NCBI GenBank assembly: GCA_964635575.1
Contig: CAZWNY010000073.1
Coordinates: forward strand, 1 to 7,345
Length of the DNA stretch: 7,345 nt
Origin: GCA-2733415 sp964635575
GTDB lineage: Bacteria > Bacteroidota > Bacteroidia > Flavobacteriales > Flavobacteriaceae
Direction of reading: 5' to 3'
Shown here: in pieces, positions 1 to 7,136 of the stretch
How the letters are laid out: each line of letters opens with the position of its first letter
Numbering within the stretch: position 1 is the stretch's first letter
The notes under the pieces: model-generated
Told to the model about the DNA's origin: nothing
Seen by the model: the letters and a program-made list of their open reading frames with translations, nothing else
Databases searched by the model: none
Position numbers and translations under genes: made by a program

Positions 1-222
1 CGTTTTGGAGAAATGGAAGTTTGGGCACTTGAAGCATACGGAGCATCTGCAACATTAAGAGAAATCTTAACCGTAAAATCAGATGATGTAATTGGTAGAG
101 CCAAAACTTACGAGGCAATCGTAAAAGGAGAACCAATGCCAGAACCAGGATTACCAGAATCTTTTAACGTATTAATGCACGAATTAAAAGGTTTAGGTTT
201 AGATATTAGATTAGAAGAATAA
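1..222 (+). CDS. rpoB: DNA-directed RNA polymerase subunit beta, C-terminal end (partial)
   Basis: This is the last 73 codons of the beta subunit of RNA polymerase, open at the left edge of the window with the reading frame beginning at base 1. The translation opens with RFGEMEVWALEAYGA, the nearly invariant C-terminal motif of bacterial RpoB that packs against beta' in the core enzyme. It continues with the conserved stretch VKSDDVIGRAKTYEAIVKG and the terminal PESFNVLMHELKGLGLDI, and ends in an acidic LEE tail before TAA. An ATG at 13 lies inside the motif and is not a start; the real start is far upstream, outside the window. rpoC follows on the same strand after 94 bp, the standard rpoBC order. 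Identification is secure; nothing can be said about the missing N-terminal part. Confidence 0.98.
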   Translation, partial: RFGEMEVWALEAYGASATLREILTVKSDDVIGRAKTYEAIVKGEPMPEPGLPESFNVLMHELKGLGLDIRLEE

Positions 223-225
223 ATA

Positions 226-247
226 TATTCTCGCAAAAGCGAGAATA
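226..247 (+). promoter_or_regulatory. Hairpin in the rpoB-rpoC spacer
   Basis: The sequence shows a perfect inverted repeat just after the rpoB stop: TATTCTCGC, an AAAA loop, then GCGAGAATA, giving a 9-bp stem with four G-C pairs next to the loop. A run of five T (257-261) begins 10 bases after the stem, so it is not a canonical intrinsic terminator, where the T run directly follows the stem. Because rpoC must be transcribed, I infer a partial attenuator, an RNA processing site, or a 3'-end stabiliser for rpoB mRNA. No promoter of the TAnnTTTG type is visible between it and rpoC. The structure is clear in sequence; its role is inferred. Confidence 0.5.
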
Positions 248-316
248 CATTTACCCTTTTTCATAGCGGATTATTTAAATCCAACTTTTAAAAATAAAAT
301 ATATTTTTTAGCAATT

Positions 317-3300
317 ATGGCAAGAAATAAAGACAAACATGTAGTAAAGAAATTTAGTAAAATTTCAATCGGTTTAGCATCTCCAGAGTCAATTTTGGCA
401 CAATCAAAAGGAGAAATATTAAAACCAGAAACAATAAACTATCGTACACATAAACCAGAACGTGACGGTCTATTTTGCGAACGTATTTTTGGACCTATCA
501 AAGACTACGAATGTGCTTGTGGAAAATACAAACGTATCCGTTATAAAGGAATTGTATGTGATAGATGTGGTGTTGAAGTAACCGAGAAAAAAGTACGTAG
601 AGATCGTATAGGACATATTAATTTAGTAGTTCCTGTAGCGCATATCTGGTACTTCCGATCGTTACCAAACAAAATAGGGTATTTATTAGGGTTACCATCT
701 AAAAAATTAGATATGATTATTTACTACGAACGTTACGTAGTAATACAACCAGGTATCGCTAAAAATATAGAAGGTGAGCCATTGCAAAAAATGGATTTTC
801 TTACCGAAGAAGAATACATAAATGCATTAGAAGAAATACCAGCAGAAAACCAATATTTAGACGATGAAGATCCAAATAAATTCATCGCTAAAATGGGAGC
901 CGAATGTTTAATAGACTTGTTAAAACGTATCGATTTAGATGGATTGTCTTTTGAACTACGTCATAAAGCAAACAATGAAACCTCTAAACAACGTAAAACA
1001 GAAGCATTAAAAAGATTGCAAGTTGTAGAAGCATTAAGAGATTCAAATAAAAACAGAGAAAACAATCCTGAGTGGATGATTATGAAAGTAATCCCAGTAA
1101 TTCCACCAGAATTAAGACCTCTAGTGCCATTGGATGGTGGGCGTTTTGCAACCTCAGATTTAAATGATTTATATCGTAGAGTAATTATCCGTAACAATCG
1201 TTTAAAACGATTAGTGGAAATTAAAGCGCCAGAAGTAATTTTGCGTAATGAAAAACGTATGTTACAAGAATCAGTAGATTCATTGTTTGATAATACACGT
1301 AAATCATCTGCAGTAAAAACAGAATCTAACAGACCTTTAAAATCTTTATCAGATTCATTAAAAGGTAAGCAAGGGCGTTTCCGTCAAAATTTATTAGGTA
1401 AACGTGTAGATTATTCAGCACGTTCTGTAATTGTTGTAGGACCAACATTAAAATTATACGAATGTGGAATCCCAAAAGGGATGGCAGCAGAATTATACAA
1501 ACCTTTTGTAGTTAGAAAATTGATAGAAAGAGGAATTGTAAAAACGGTAAAATCTGCAAAAAAAATAATAGACAGAAAAGAACCAGTAGTTTGGGATATA
1601 TTAGAAAGTGTGTTAAAAGGACATCCAGTACTTTTAAATCGTGCGCCTACACTTCACCGTCTAGGAATACAAGCATTTCAACCAAAACTAATTGAAGGTA
1701 AAGCAATACAATTACACCCATTAGTATGTACGGCATTTAATGCCGATTTTGATGGAGATCAAATGGCAGTACATTTACCATTAGGACCAGAAGCTATTTT
1801 AGAGGCGCAAATGTTATTGTTAGCATCTCATAATATATTAAATCCTGCAAATGGTGCGCCAATTACAGTGCCATCTCAAGATATGGTACTTGGACTGTAT
1901 TATATGACTAAATTGCGAAAATCTACACCAAAACTTAATGTTGCAGGTGAAGGCTTAACTTTTTATTCAGCAGAAGAAGTAACAATAGCATACAATGAAG
2001 GTCGTGTAAACATTAATGCTTCTATAAAATGTAGAGTACAAGACTTTAATGATAAAAAAGAATTAACCTATCAAATTATAAATACTACCGTAGGTAGAGT
2101 TTTATTTAATGAAGTTGTGCCGGAAGAAGCTGGTTTTATCAATGAAGTTTTAAATAAAAAAGCATTACGAGATATTATCCATAATGTGTTAAAAGTAACC
2201 GATGTACCTCGTACAGGAGAGTTTTTAGATCGTATTAAAAACATGGGTTATGCCTATGCATTTAAAGGAGGGTTATCATTCTCATTGGGAGATATTATTA
2301 TACCAAAAGAGAAAACAAAAATGGTTGCCGACGCCAATGTTAAAGTAGATGCTATTAAAGCAAACTATAACATGGGATTAATTACCAATAACGAGCGTTA
2401 TAACCAAGTTATTGATATCTGGACATCAACCAATTCCGCATTAACAGAGTTGTCAATGAAAATTATTACCGAAGACCAACAAGGGTTTAACTCGGTATTC
2501 ATGATGCTTGATTCTGGGGCAAGGGGTTCTAAAGAACAAATACGTCAGTTAACAGGTATGCGTGGATTAATGGCGAAACCTAAAAAATCTGCTGAAGGTG
2601 GTGCAATTATTGAAAATCCAATTTTATCTAACTTTAAAGAAGGATTATCAATTTTAGAATACTTTATTTCTACTCACGGAGCACGTAAAGGTCTTGCAGA
2701 TACCGCACTTAAAACTGCCGATGCAGGATATTTAACACGTCGTTTAGTAGATGTGTCTCAAGACGTAATTGTTAACATTGACGATTGTGGTACACTAAGA
2801 GGCTTGTCTGTAGAAGCATTAAAGAAAAATGAAGAAATTGTTGAACCATTATCAGGGCGTATTTTAGGACGTATCACCTTATATGACGTTATTGATCCTT
2901 CAACAGGAGAAGTAATCGTTGCAGAAGGTGAAGAAATTTTAGAAAAACATACCGACTTAATTGATGCAACAAGTATTGAAGTAGTAGAAGTAAGATCCCC
3001 ATTAACTTGTGAAGCTCCAAAAGGTATTTGTGCAAAATGTTACGGACGTAACTTAGCAACAGGTAAAATGGTTCAAAATGGAGAGGCTGTTGGTGTTGTA
3101 GCAGCACAGTCTATTGGAGAACCAGGTACACAATTAACACTTCGTACATTCCACCTTGGTGGTACCGCAGGAAATATTTCTGAAGAAAACACATTAGATG
3201 CAAAACATGCTGGTGTAGCGGAAATAGAAGAATTACGAACTGTAAACGGAGAAGATAATGAAGGAAATGCAATAAAAATTGTAATTTCTCGTACAGCCGA

Positions 3301-4609
3301 AATTAAAATAAAAGATAAAAAAACAGGTATTGTTTTAACAACAAATAATATTCAATATGGTTCATCTATTCATGTAGAAGATGGACAAACACTTAAAAAA
3401 GGAGATAAAATTTCGCAATGGGATCCATTTAACGGAGTTATTGTTTCTGAATTTAAAGGAAATATAGAGTTTGATGGTATTGATAGAGGTGTTACTTATC
3501 GTGTAGAAGTTGATGAGCAAACAGGTTTTGAAGAAAAAGTAATTATTCAAGCTAAAAACAAAAAAACAATACCTACTTTAAATATTGTAACCAATAAAGG
3601 AGAAATATTGCGTTCATACAGTTTACCAGTAGGCGCACACTTAATGGTTAGCGACAGTGAGAAAGCAGCAGAAGGACAAATATTAGTAAAAATACCACGT
3701 AAAGCATCTAAAGCAGGTGATATTACAGGAGGATTGCCACGTATTACGGAGTTGTTTGAAGCACGTAACCCTTCTAATCCAGCAGTAGTTTCGGAAATTG
3801 ACGGAGTTGTTTCTTTTGGTAAAATAAAAAGAGGTAACCGTGAAATTGTAATAGAATCTAAATTAGGACTAATAAAAAAATACTTAATTAAATTATCAAA
3901 TCAAATCTTAGTTCAAGAAAATGATTTTGTAAAAGCAGGTATGGCATTGTCAGACGGTGCAATTACACCAAAAGATATTTTAGCAATTAAAGGTCCTACA
4001 GCAGTGCAACAATACTTGGTAAATGAAGTGCAAGAAGTATATCGTTTACAAGGTGTAAAAATTAATGACAAACATTTTGAAGTTGTTGTGCGTCAAATGA
4101 TGCGTAAAGTTCAAGTTAATGATGCAGGAGATACTATTTTCTTAGAAAACCAATTAATCCATAAGTCTGATTTTATTATAGAAAACGACAATATCTACGG
4201 TAAAAAAGTAGTGGAAGACGCTGGAGATTCTGAAAACATAAAAGCAGGTCAAATAGTAAATGCTCGTGAGTTAAGAGATGAAAATTCATTGTTGCGTAGA
4301 GAAGATAAAAAATTAGTATCAGCAAGAGATGCAGTTCCAGCAACAGCAACCCCAATGTTACAAGGTATTACAAGAGCTTCTTTGCAAACTAAGTCGTTTA
4401 TTTCGGCAGCATCATTCCAAGAGACGACTAAAGTATTAAATGAAGCAGCAGTAGCTGGTAAAATAGATTATTTAGAAGGATTAAAAGAAAATGTAATTGT
4501 AGGTAAACGCATACCAGCTGGTACAGGTATGAGAAGATACAAAAATATTCTTGTAGGATCTAAAGAGGAGTACAATGAAATGGTTCAGGAAAAAGAAAAC
4601 TATAGTTAA
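317..4609 (+). CDS. rpoC: DNA-directed RNA polymerase subunit beta' (complete)
   Basis: This encodes the 1430-residue beta' subunit, which carries the catalytic centre of RNA polymerase; E. coli beta' has 1407. In order: the N-terminal zinc site with Cys66, Cys68, Cys81 and Cys84; the GKRVDYSARSVI stretch at 361-372; NRAPTLHRLGIQAF at 441-454; and the catalytic NADFDGD at 475-481, whose Asp477, Asp479 and Asp481 bind the active-site magnesium. Next come the bridge helix around 779-814 (THGARKG at 786-792), the second zinc site (Cys824, Cys898, Cys905, Cys908) and the trigger loop TQLTLRTFHLGG with catalytic His946. An SI3-like insertion of about 185 residues (roughly 949-1134) interrupts the trigger loop before GGLPR at 1138-1142. 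The ATG at 317 fits the family N-terminus (MARNKDKHVVKKF); no Shine-Dalgarno sequence precedes it, as is usual in Bacteroidota. It is cotranscribed with rpoB upstream and the DUF3467 gene two bases downstream. No disruption or missing key residue is seen. Confidence 0.99.
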   Translation: MARNKDKHVVKKFSKISIGLASPESILAQSKGEILKPETINYRTHKPERDGLFCERIFGPIKDYECACGKYKRIRYKGIVCDRCGVEVTEKKVRRDRIGHINLVVPVAHIWYFRSLPNKIGYLLGLPSKKLDMIIYYERYVVIQPGIAKNIEGEPLQKMDFLTEEEYINALEEIPAENQYLDDEDPNKFIAKMGAECLIDLLKRIDLDGLSFELRHKANNETSKQRKTEALKRLQVVEALRDSNKNRENNPEWMIMKVIPVIPPELRPLVPLDGGRFATSDLNDLYRRVIIRNNRLKRLVEIKAPEVILRNEKRMLQESVDSLFDNTRKSSAVKTESNRPLKSLSDSLKGKQGRFRQNLLGKRVDYSARSVIVVGPTLKLYECGIPKGMAAELYKPFVVRKLIERGIVKTVKSAKKIIDRKEPVVWDILESVLKGHPVLLNRAPTLHRLGIQAFQPKLIEGKAIQLHPLVCTAFNADFDGDQMAVHLPLGPEAILEAQMLLLASHNILNPANGAPITVPSQDMVLGLYYMTKLRKSTPKLNVAGEGLTFYSAEEVTIAYNEGRVNINASIKCRVQDFNDKKELTYQIINTTVGRVLFNEVVPEEAGFINEVLNKKALRDIIHNVLKVTDVPRTGEFLDRIKNMGYAYAFKGGLSFSLGDIIIPKEKTKMVADANVKVDAIKANYNMGLITNNERYNQVIDIWTSTNSALTELSMKIITEDQQGFNSVFMMLDSGARGSKEQIRQLTGMRGLMAKPKKSAEGGAIIENPILSNFKEGLSILEYFISTHGARKGLADTALKTADAGYLTRRLVDVSQDVIVNIDDCGTLRGLSVEALKKNEEIVEPLSGRILGRITLYDVIDPSTGEVIVAEGEEILEKHTDLIDATSIEVVEVRSPLTCEAPKGICAKCYGRNLATGKMVQNGEAVGVVAAQSIGEPGTQLTLRTFHLGGTAGNISEENTLDAKHAGVAEIEELRTVNGEDNEGNAIKIVISRTAEIKIKDKKTGIVLTTNNIQYGSSIHVEDGQTLKKGDKISQWDPFNGVIVSEFKGNIEFDGIDRGVTYRVEVDEQTGFEEKVIIQAKNKKTIPTLNIVTNKGEILRSYSLPVGAHLMVSDSEKAAEGQILVKIPRKASKAGDITGGLPRITELFEARNPSNPAVVSEIDGVVSFGKIKRGNREIVIESKLGLIKKYLIKLSNQILVQENDFVKAGMALSDGAITPKDILAIKGPTAVQQYLVNEVQEVYRLQGVKINDKHFEVVVRQMMRKVQVNDAGDTIFLENQLIHKSDFIIENDNIYGKKVVEDAGDSENIKAGQIVNARELRDENSLLRREDKKLVSARDAVPATATPMLQGITRASLQTKSFISAASFQETTKVLNEAAVAGKIDYLEGLKENVIVGKRIPAGTGMRRYKNILVGSKEEYNEMVQEKENYS

Positions 4610-4611
4610 AC

Positions 4612-4923
4612 ATGAGTAATCAAAACAAAAACCAACAACAAATAAACATTGAGTTAGATGCAGAAATTGCAGAAGGAATTTATTCCAATTTAGCAATTAT
4701 TAATCATTCAGCCTCTGAATTTATAGTTGATTTTGTAAGTATTATGCCAGGAGTGCCGAAAAATAAAGTGAAGTCGAGAATTATCTTAACTCCACAACAT
4801 ACAAAAAAATTACTGAAGGCGTTAACGGATAATATAAATCGTTTTGAAAAACAACATGGTCAAATTAAAGATTTCGATCAACCTTCAATTCCGTTAAATT
4901 TCGGACCAACAGGAGAAGCATAA
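4612..4923 (+). CDS. DUF3467 domain protein, cotranscribed with rpoC
   Basis: A 103-residue protein of unknown function, recognised as DUF3467 from its wording. A short polar Asn/Gln-rich head (about 1-10) is followed by INIELDAEIAEGIYSNLAII, the signature SASEFIVDFVSIMPGVPK (about 34-51), then VKSRIILTPQHTKKLLKAL and an amphipathic stretch ending FEKQHGQI. The tail is Pro/Gly-rich (PSIPLNFGPTGEA). There is no signal peptide or membrane segment, so it should be cytosolic. The start ATG lies two bases after the rpoC stop, which implies cotranscription and probably translational coupling, and a strong terminator follows the stop. Proteins of this family commonly sit directly behind rpoC in Bacteroidota, which hints at a link to transcription, but that is inference from position only. 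No catalytic motif is visible. The gene call is secure and the function unknown. Confidence 0.93.
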   Translation: MSNQNKNQQQINIELDAEIAEGIYSNLAIINHSASEFIVDFVSIMPGVPKNKVKSRIILTPQHTKKLLKALTDNINRFEKQHGQIKDFDQPSIPLNFGPTGEA

Positions 4924-4937
4924 AGTAGATTAAAAAT

Positions 4938-4972
4938 AAAAAAGCGCAAAATTTAAATTTTGCGCTTTTTTT
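4938..4972. terminator. Intrinsic terminator closing the rpoBC-DUF3467 operon, possibly bidirectional
   Basis: Positions 4938-4971 form a perfect palindrome with 17-base arms: six A, then GCGC, four A and three T, followed by the exact complement. Each arm therefore carries a GCGC core, with an A tract before the hairpin and seven T (4966-4972) after it. It begins 15 bases after the DUF3467 stop, where the operon should end. The A tract reads as a T tract on the other strand, so it could also stop transcripts coming leftward from prfC, whose stop lies about 200 bp to the right. No better prfC terminator is visible in between. The 196 bp from 4973 to 5168 are AT-rich and contain no ORF or RNA gene that I can support. 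Confidence 0.9.
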
Positions 4973-5168
4973 ATAAAAAAACCTAATTAATAAGAAAAAG
5001 CTATAAGATTGATTAAAATAGTAATTAACTATATATGAAAATTTAGTTGCTATTTTTGATAGGTTTTAAGGGTGTTTTTACAAAAAAAACAAACTAATAC
5101 GCTATGTTTTAAGTCCAAAAACCGTTTAAAGGCACTAAAAAGATTATTTTATCAATAACAATCAATAG

Positions 5169-6752
5169 TTACCATTCACTCGTAAAATGCAATTTTACAC
5201 TTGGGTATTTTTGTTGTGTCATCTGTAGAGAAAACATACTATCAGCAAAAAAAACCAACTTACCGTGCTTGTCTTTCGCTAAAAACTTCTGTTTTACACG
5301 TTTAAATTCTTTAAATTCATCTTTATTGTCGGTTTCTTCTATCCAACATGCTTTATGAACATTTAAATTTTCATAGGTGCATTTGGCTCCGTATTCGTGT
5401 TCTAAACGGTATTGTATAACCTCGTATTGCAATGCTCCAACAGTGCCAATAACCTTGCGTCCATTCATTTCTAGAGTAAATAATTGTGCAACACCTTCAT
5501 CCATTAATTGATCAATTCCTTTATGTAGTTGTTTTGATTTTAAAGGGTCTGCATTATTAATATATCTAAAATGTTCGGGTGAAAAACTCGGAACTCCTTT
5601 GTAGTTTAAAATTTCACCTTCGGTTAAAGTATCACCAATTTTAAAATTTCCAGTATCGTGTAAGCCAACAATATCTCCAGGAAACGATTCATCTACAATT
5701 TCTTTTTTATTCGCAAAAAAGGCATTCGGACTGCTAAACTTTAATTTCTTATTGTTTTTAACATGTAAATACGGTTTATTTCGTTTAAATATTCCAGAAA
5801 CAACTTTAATAAATGCCAAACGGTCTCGATGTTTAGGATCCATATTGGCGTGTATTTTAAATACAAAACCAGTAAACTTATCTTCTTCGGGGTTAACTAA
5901 ACGTGTGTCAGACTGTTTAGGTTGTGGTACGGGAGCAATGTCAACAAAACAATCTAGTAATTCACGTACTCCAAAATTATTTAAAGCCGAACCAAAAAAA
6001 ACAGGTTGCAATTTTCCAGATAAATATTCTTCTTGGTTAAATTTAGGATACACTTCATATACTAATTCCAGCTCTTCACGTAAAGTTGCTGCTGCTTCGC
6101 TACCAATATACCCATCTAATTCAGGATTGTTAACATTATTAAAAGCAATACTTTTGGTAATATATTGTTTGCTTTCTTCGGTAAATAAATTAATGTTTTT
6201 CTCCCAAATATTATAAATACCCTTAAAGTTATATCCCATTCCAATTGGAAAGCTTAATGGTGTAACACGTAATCCTAATTTTTGTTCTACTTCGTCTAAT
6301 AAATCAAAAGCGTCTTTACCTTCTCTATCCATTTTATTAATGAATACAATTATCGGAATATTTCGCATACGGCATACTTCAACCAGTTTTTCGGTTTGGG
6401 CTTCTACACCTTTTGCAACATCAACTACCACAATAACGCTATCTACAGCGGTAAGAGTTCTAAAGGTGTCTTCAGCAAAATCTTTATGCCCAGGTGTGTC
6501 TAAAATATTAATTTTCTTATTCTTATATATAAACGCTAAAACTGAAGTAGCCACACTAATACCACGTTGACGTTCAATTTCCATAAAATCACTGGTAGCC
6601 CCTTTCTTTATTTTGTTGCTTTTTACTGCACCAGCTTCTTGTATGGCGCCACCAAAAAGTAATAATTTTTCAGTTAAGGTGGTTTTTCCAGCGTCAGGAT
6701 GAGAGATAATCCCAAAGGTTCTTCGTTTGTCAATTTCGTTTTGGATGCTCAT
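5169..6752 (-). CDS. prfC: Peptide chain release factor 3 (RF3), translational GTPase
   Basis: A complete 527-residue protein; E. coli RF3 has 529. RF3 is a cytosolic GTPase that recycles RF1 and RF2 from the ribosome after peptide release. Its GTPase motifs are intact: the P-loop SHPDAGKT (17-24), switch I with RQRGIS (61-66), switch II DTPGH (85-89), NKMD (139-142) and the G5 element GSAL (254-257). Domain II follows (FTGFVFKIHANMDPKHRDR, about 293-311, and FPGDIVGLHDTGNFKIGDTL, about 357-376). The C-terminal domain carries the RF3-specific stretch IGTVGALQYEVIQYRLEHEY (435-454). This wording, with HPDAGKT and MDPKHRDR, separates it from EF-G, LepA and TypA. The ATG at 6752 fits the short family N-terminus (MSIQNEIDKRRTFGIISHPDAGK) and has an A/T-rich leader without Shine-Dalgarno. 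It is monocistronic by position: convergent with the rpo operon and divergent from the blaI-like gene. No defects are seen. Confidence 0.98.
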   Translation of the reverse strand: MSIQNEIDKRRTFGIISHPDAGKTTLTEKLLLFGGAIQEAGAVKSNKIKKGATSDFMEIERQRGISVATSVLAFIYKNKKINILDTPGHKDFAEDTFRTLTAVDSVIVVVDVAKGVEAQTEKLVEVCRMRNIPIIVFINKMDREGKDAFDLLDEVEQKLGLRVTPLSFPIGMGYNFKGIYNIWEKNINLFTEESKQYITKSIAFNNVNNPELDGYIGSEAAATLREELELVYEVYPKFNQEEYLSGKLQPVFFGSALNNFGVRELLDCFVDIAPVPQPKQSDTRLVNPEEDKFTGFVFKIHANMDPKHRDRLAFIKVVSGIFKRNKPYLHVKNNKKLKFSSPNAFFANKKEIVDESFPGDIVGLHDTGNFKIGDTLTEGEILNYKGVPSFSPEHFRYINNADPLKSKQLHKGIDQLMDEGVAQLFTLEMNGRKVIGTVGALQYEVIQYRLEHEYGAKCTYENLNVHKACWIEETDNKDEFKEFKRVKQKFLAKDKHGKLVFFADSMFSLQMTQQKYPSVKLHFTSEW

Positions 6753-6771
6753 AAAAATAAAAATTAGGTTT

Positions 6772-6780
6772 GCAAATATA
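6772..6780 (-). promoter_or_regulatory. prfC promoter, Bacteroidota-type -7 element
   Basis: Read on the minus strand this is TATATTTGC, a full match to the TAnnTTTG(C) -7 element used by the primary sigma factor of Bacteroidota. It lies 20 bases before the prfC start codon, so transcription should begin near 6766 and leave a leader of about 15 bases, a plausible length. The -33 partner (TTG or TTTG) is poor: the expected region reads ATTTAAGG, and the only nearby TTG (6791-6789) is too close. The -7 assignment is good; overall promoter strength cannot be judged. Confidence 0.6.
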
Positions 6781-6816
6781 ATGCTTTACAATCGCCTATT
6801 GCCTTAAATCCGAAAG

Positions 6817-6824
6817 TATGTTTG
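6817..6824 (+). promoter_or_regulatory. Candidate plus-strand -7 element, TATGTTTG
   Basis: A full TAnnTTTG match on the plus strand, with a possible -33 TTG at 6799-6801. The gap of 15 bases is slightly shorter than the usual 17 or more. If active, transcription would begin near 6831 and the blaI-like mRNA would carry a leader of about 300 bases. Short matches of this kind arise by chance in AT-rich DNA, so support is modest. No better match lies closer to the blaI-like start. Confidence 0.3.
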
Positions 6825-7092
6825 TAATGAAGTTAAAATACGTTTTAGTATTGGTATAACGTAAAATAGAGATTCGTTTTTATAGTTAATACTAGTAGTA
6901 TATAGTTTGACTTTGTGATAGGAAATACTTGTGATAAGGCGTTGTGTGAAATTGCTAAAACTAGTAAGGTTATTAATTATTTGAATATTTAATGGCAAAA
7001 GGTATTGCTGCTAATAGATTAGTTAAAAATCGCCTTGGAGAAACAGGATTAGTAAATTATTAAGGTGGGTTTTATGTTATGATGGTTATGAA

Positions 7093-7108
7093 AACTATAA
7101 AAATAGTT
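7093..7108. promoter_or_regulatory. Candidate operator: 16-bp inverted repeat upstream of the blaI-like gene
   Basis: The sequence AACTAT-AAAA-ATAGTT is a perfect inverted repeat ending 28 bases before the blaI-like start codon. A further AACTAT half-site (7133-7138) overlaps the start codon itself. BlaI/MecI repressors bind as dimers to inverted repeats of similar overall size and commonly regulate their own operon, so autoregulation is a reasonable inference. However, the classical half-site contains TACA/TGTA, which is not present here, and short AT-rich repeats arise easily by chance. Confidence 0.3.
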
Positions 7109-7136
7109 ATAAAACTAAAAAAACACTTATCTAACT

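Larger units (their letters stand above)
6753..7136. other. Divergent intergenic region between prfC and the blaI-like gene
   Basis: This 384-bp AT-rich stretch has no gene I can support. It holds a -7 promoter element facing prfC, a candidate -7 element facing the other way, an ATACTA-G-TAGTAT inverted repeat at 6889-6901 flanked by two TATAGTT copies (starting at 6881 and 6901), and a symmetric AACTAT repeat at 7093-7108. A 64-codon ORF on the minus strand (6804-6998) has low-complexity composition with no recognisable domain and is probably spurious. On the plus strand a 23-codon ORF at 6992-7063 has a more protein-like translation but no known family. I see no tRNA, riboswitch or CRISPR structure. 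Confidence 0.6.

Noticed and set aside
961..1197. 78-codon ORF on the minus strand within rpoC
   Set aside because: It lies wholly inside the well-conserved rpoC coding region and has no recognisable domain; it is a shadow frame.
2889..3107. 72-codon Leu/His-rich ORF on the minus strand within rpoC
   Set aside because: Its low-complexity leucine content is a by-product of antisense reading of rpoC codons; no independent evidence.
4598..4607. AACTATAGTT palindrome at the rpoC stop codon
   Set aside because: It is short, mostly formed by the last codons of rpoC, and has no promoter nearby; treated as coincidence.
4481..4696. 71-codon hydrophobic ORF on the minus strand across the rpoC/DUF3467 junction
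   Set aside because: Its Phe-rich hydrophobic look comes from the reverse complement of Glu/Lys-rich coding sequence; both sense genes are real.
5051..5058. TATTTTTG match to the -7 element on the plus strand between the convergent genes
   Set aside because: There is no -33 partner at proper spacing and nothing to transcribe downstream except antisense prfC; likely chance in AT-rich sequence.
5752..6216. 154-codon ORF on the plus strand opposite prfC
   Set aside because: It is antisense to the conserved domain II and GTPase region of RF3, has no known domain, and lacks a convincing start context.
6804..6998. 64-codon ORF on the minus strand upstream of prfC
   Set aside because: The composition is Ile/Leu/Ser/Thr/Asn-rich as expected of AT-rich noncoding DNA, with no family resemblance.
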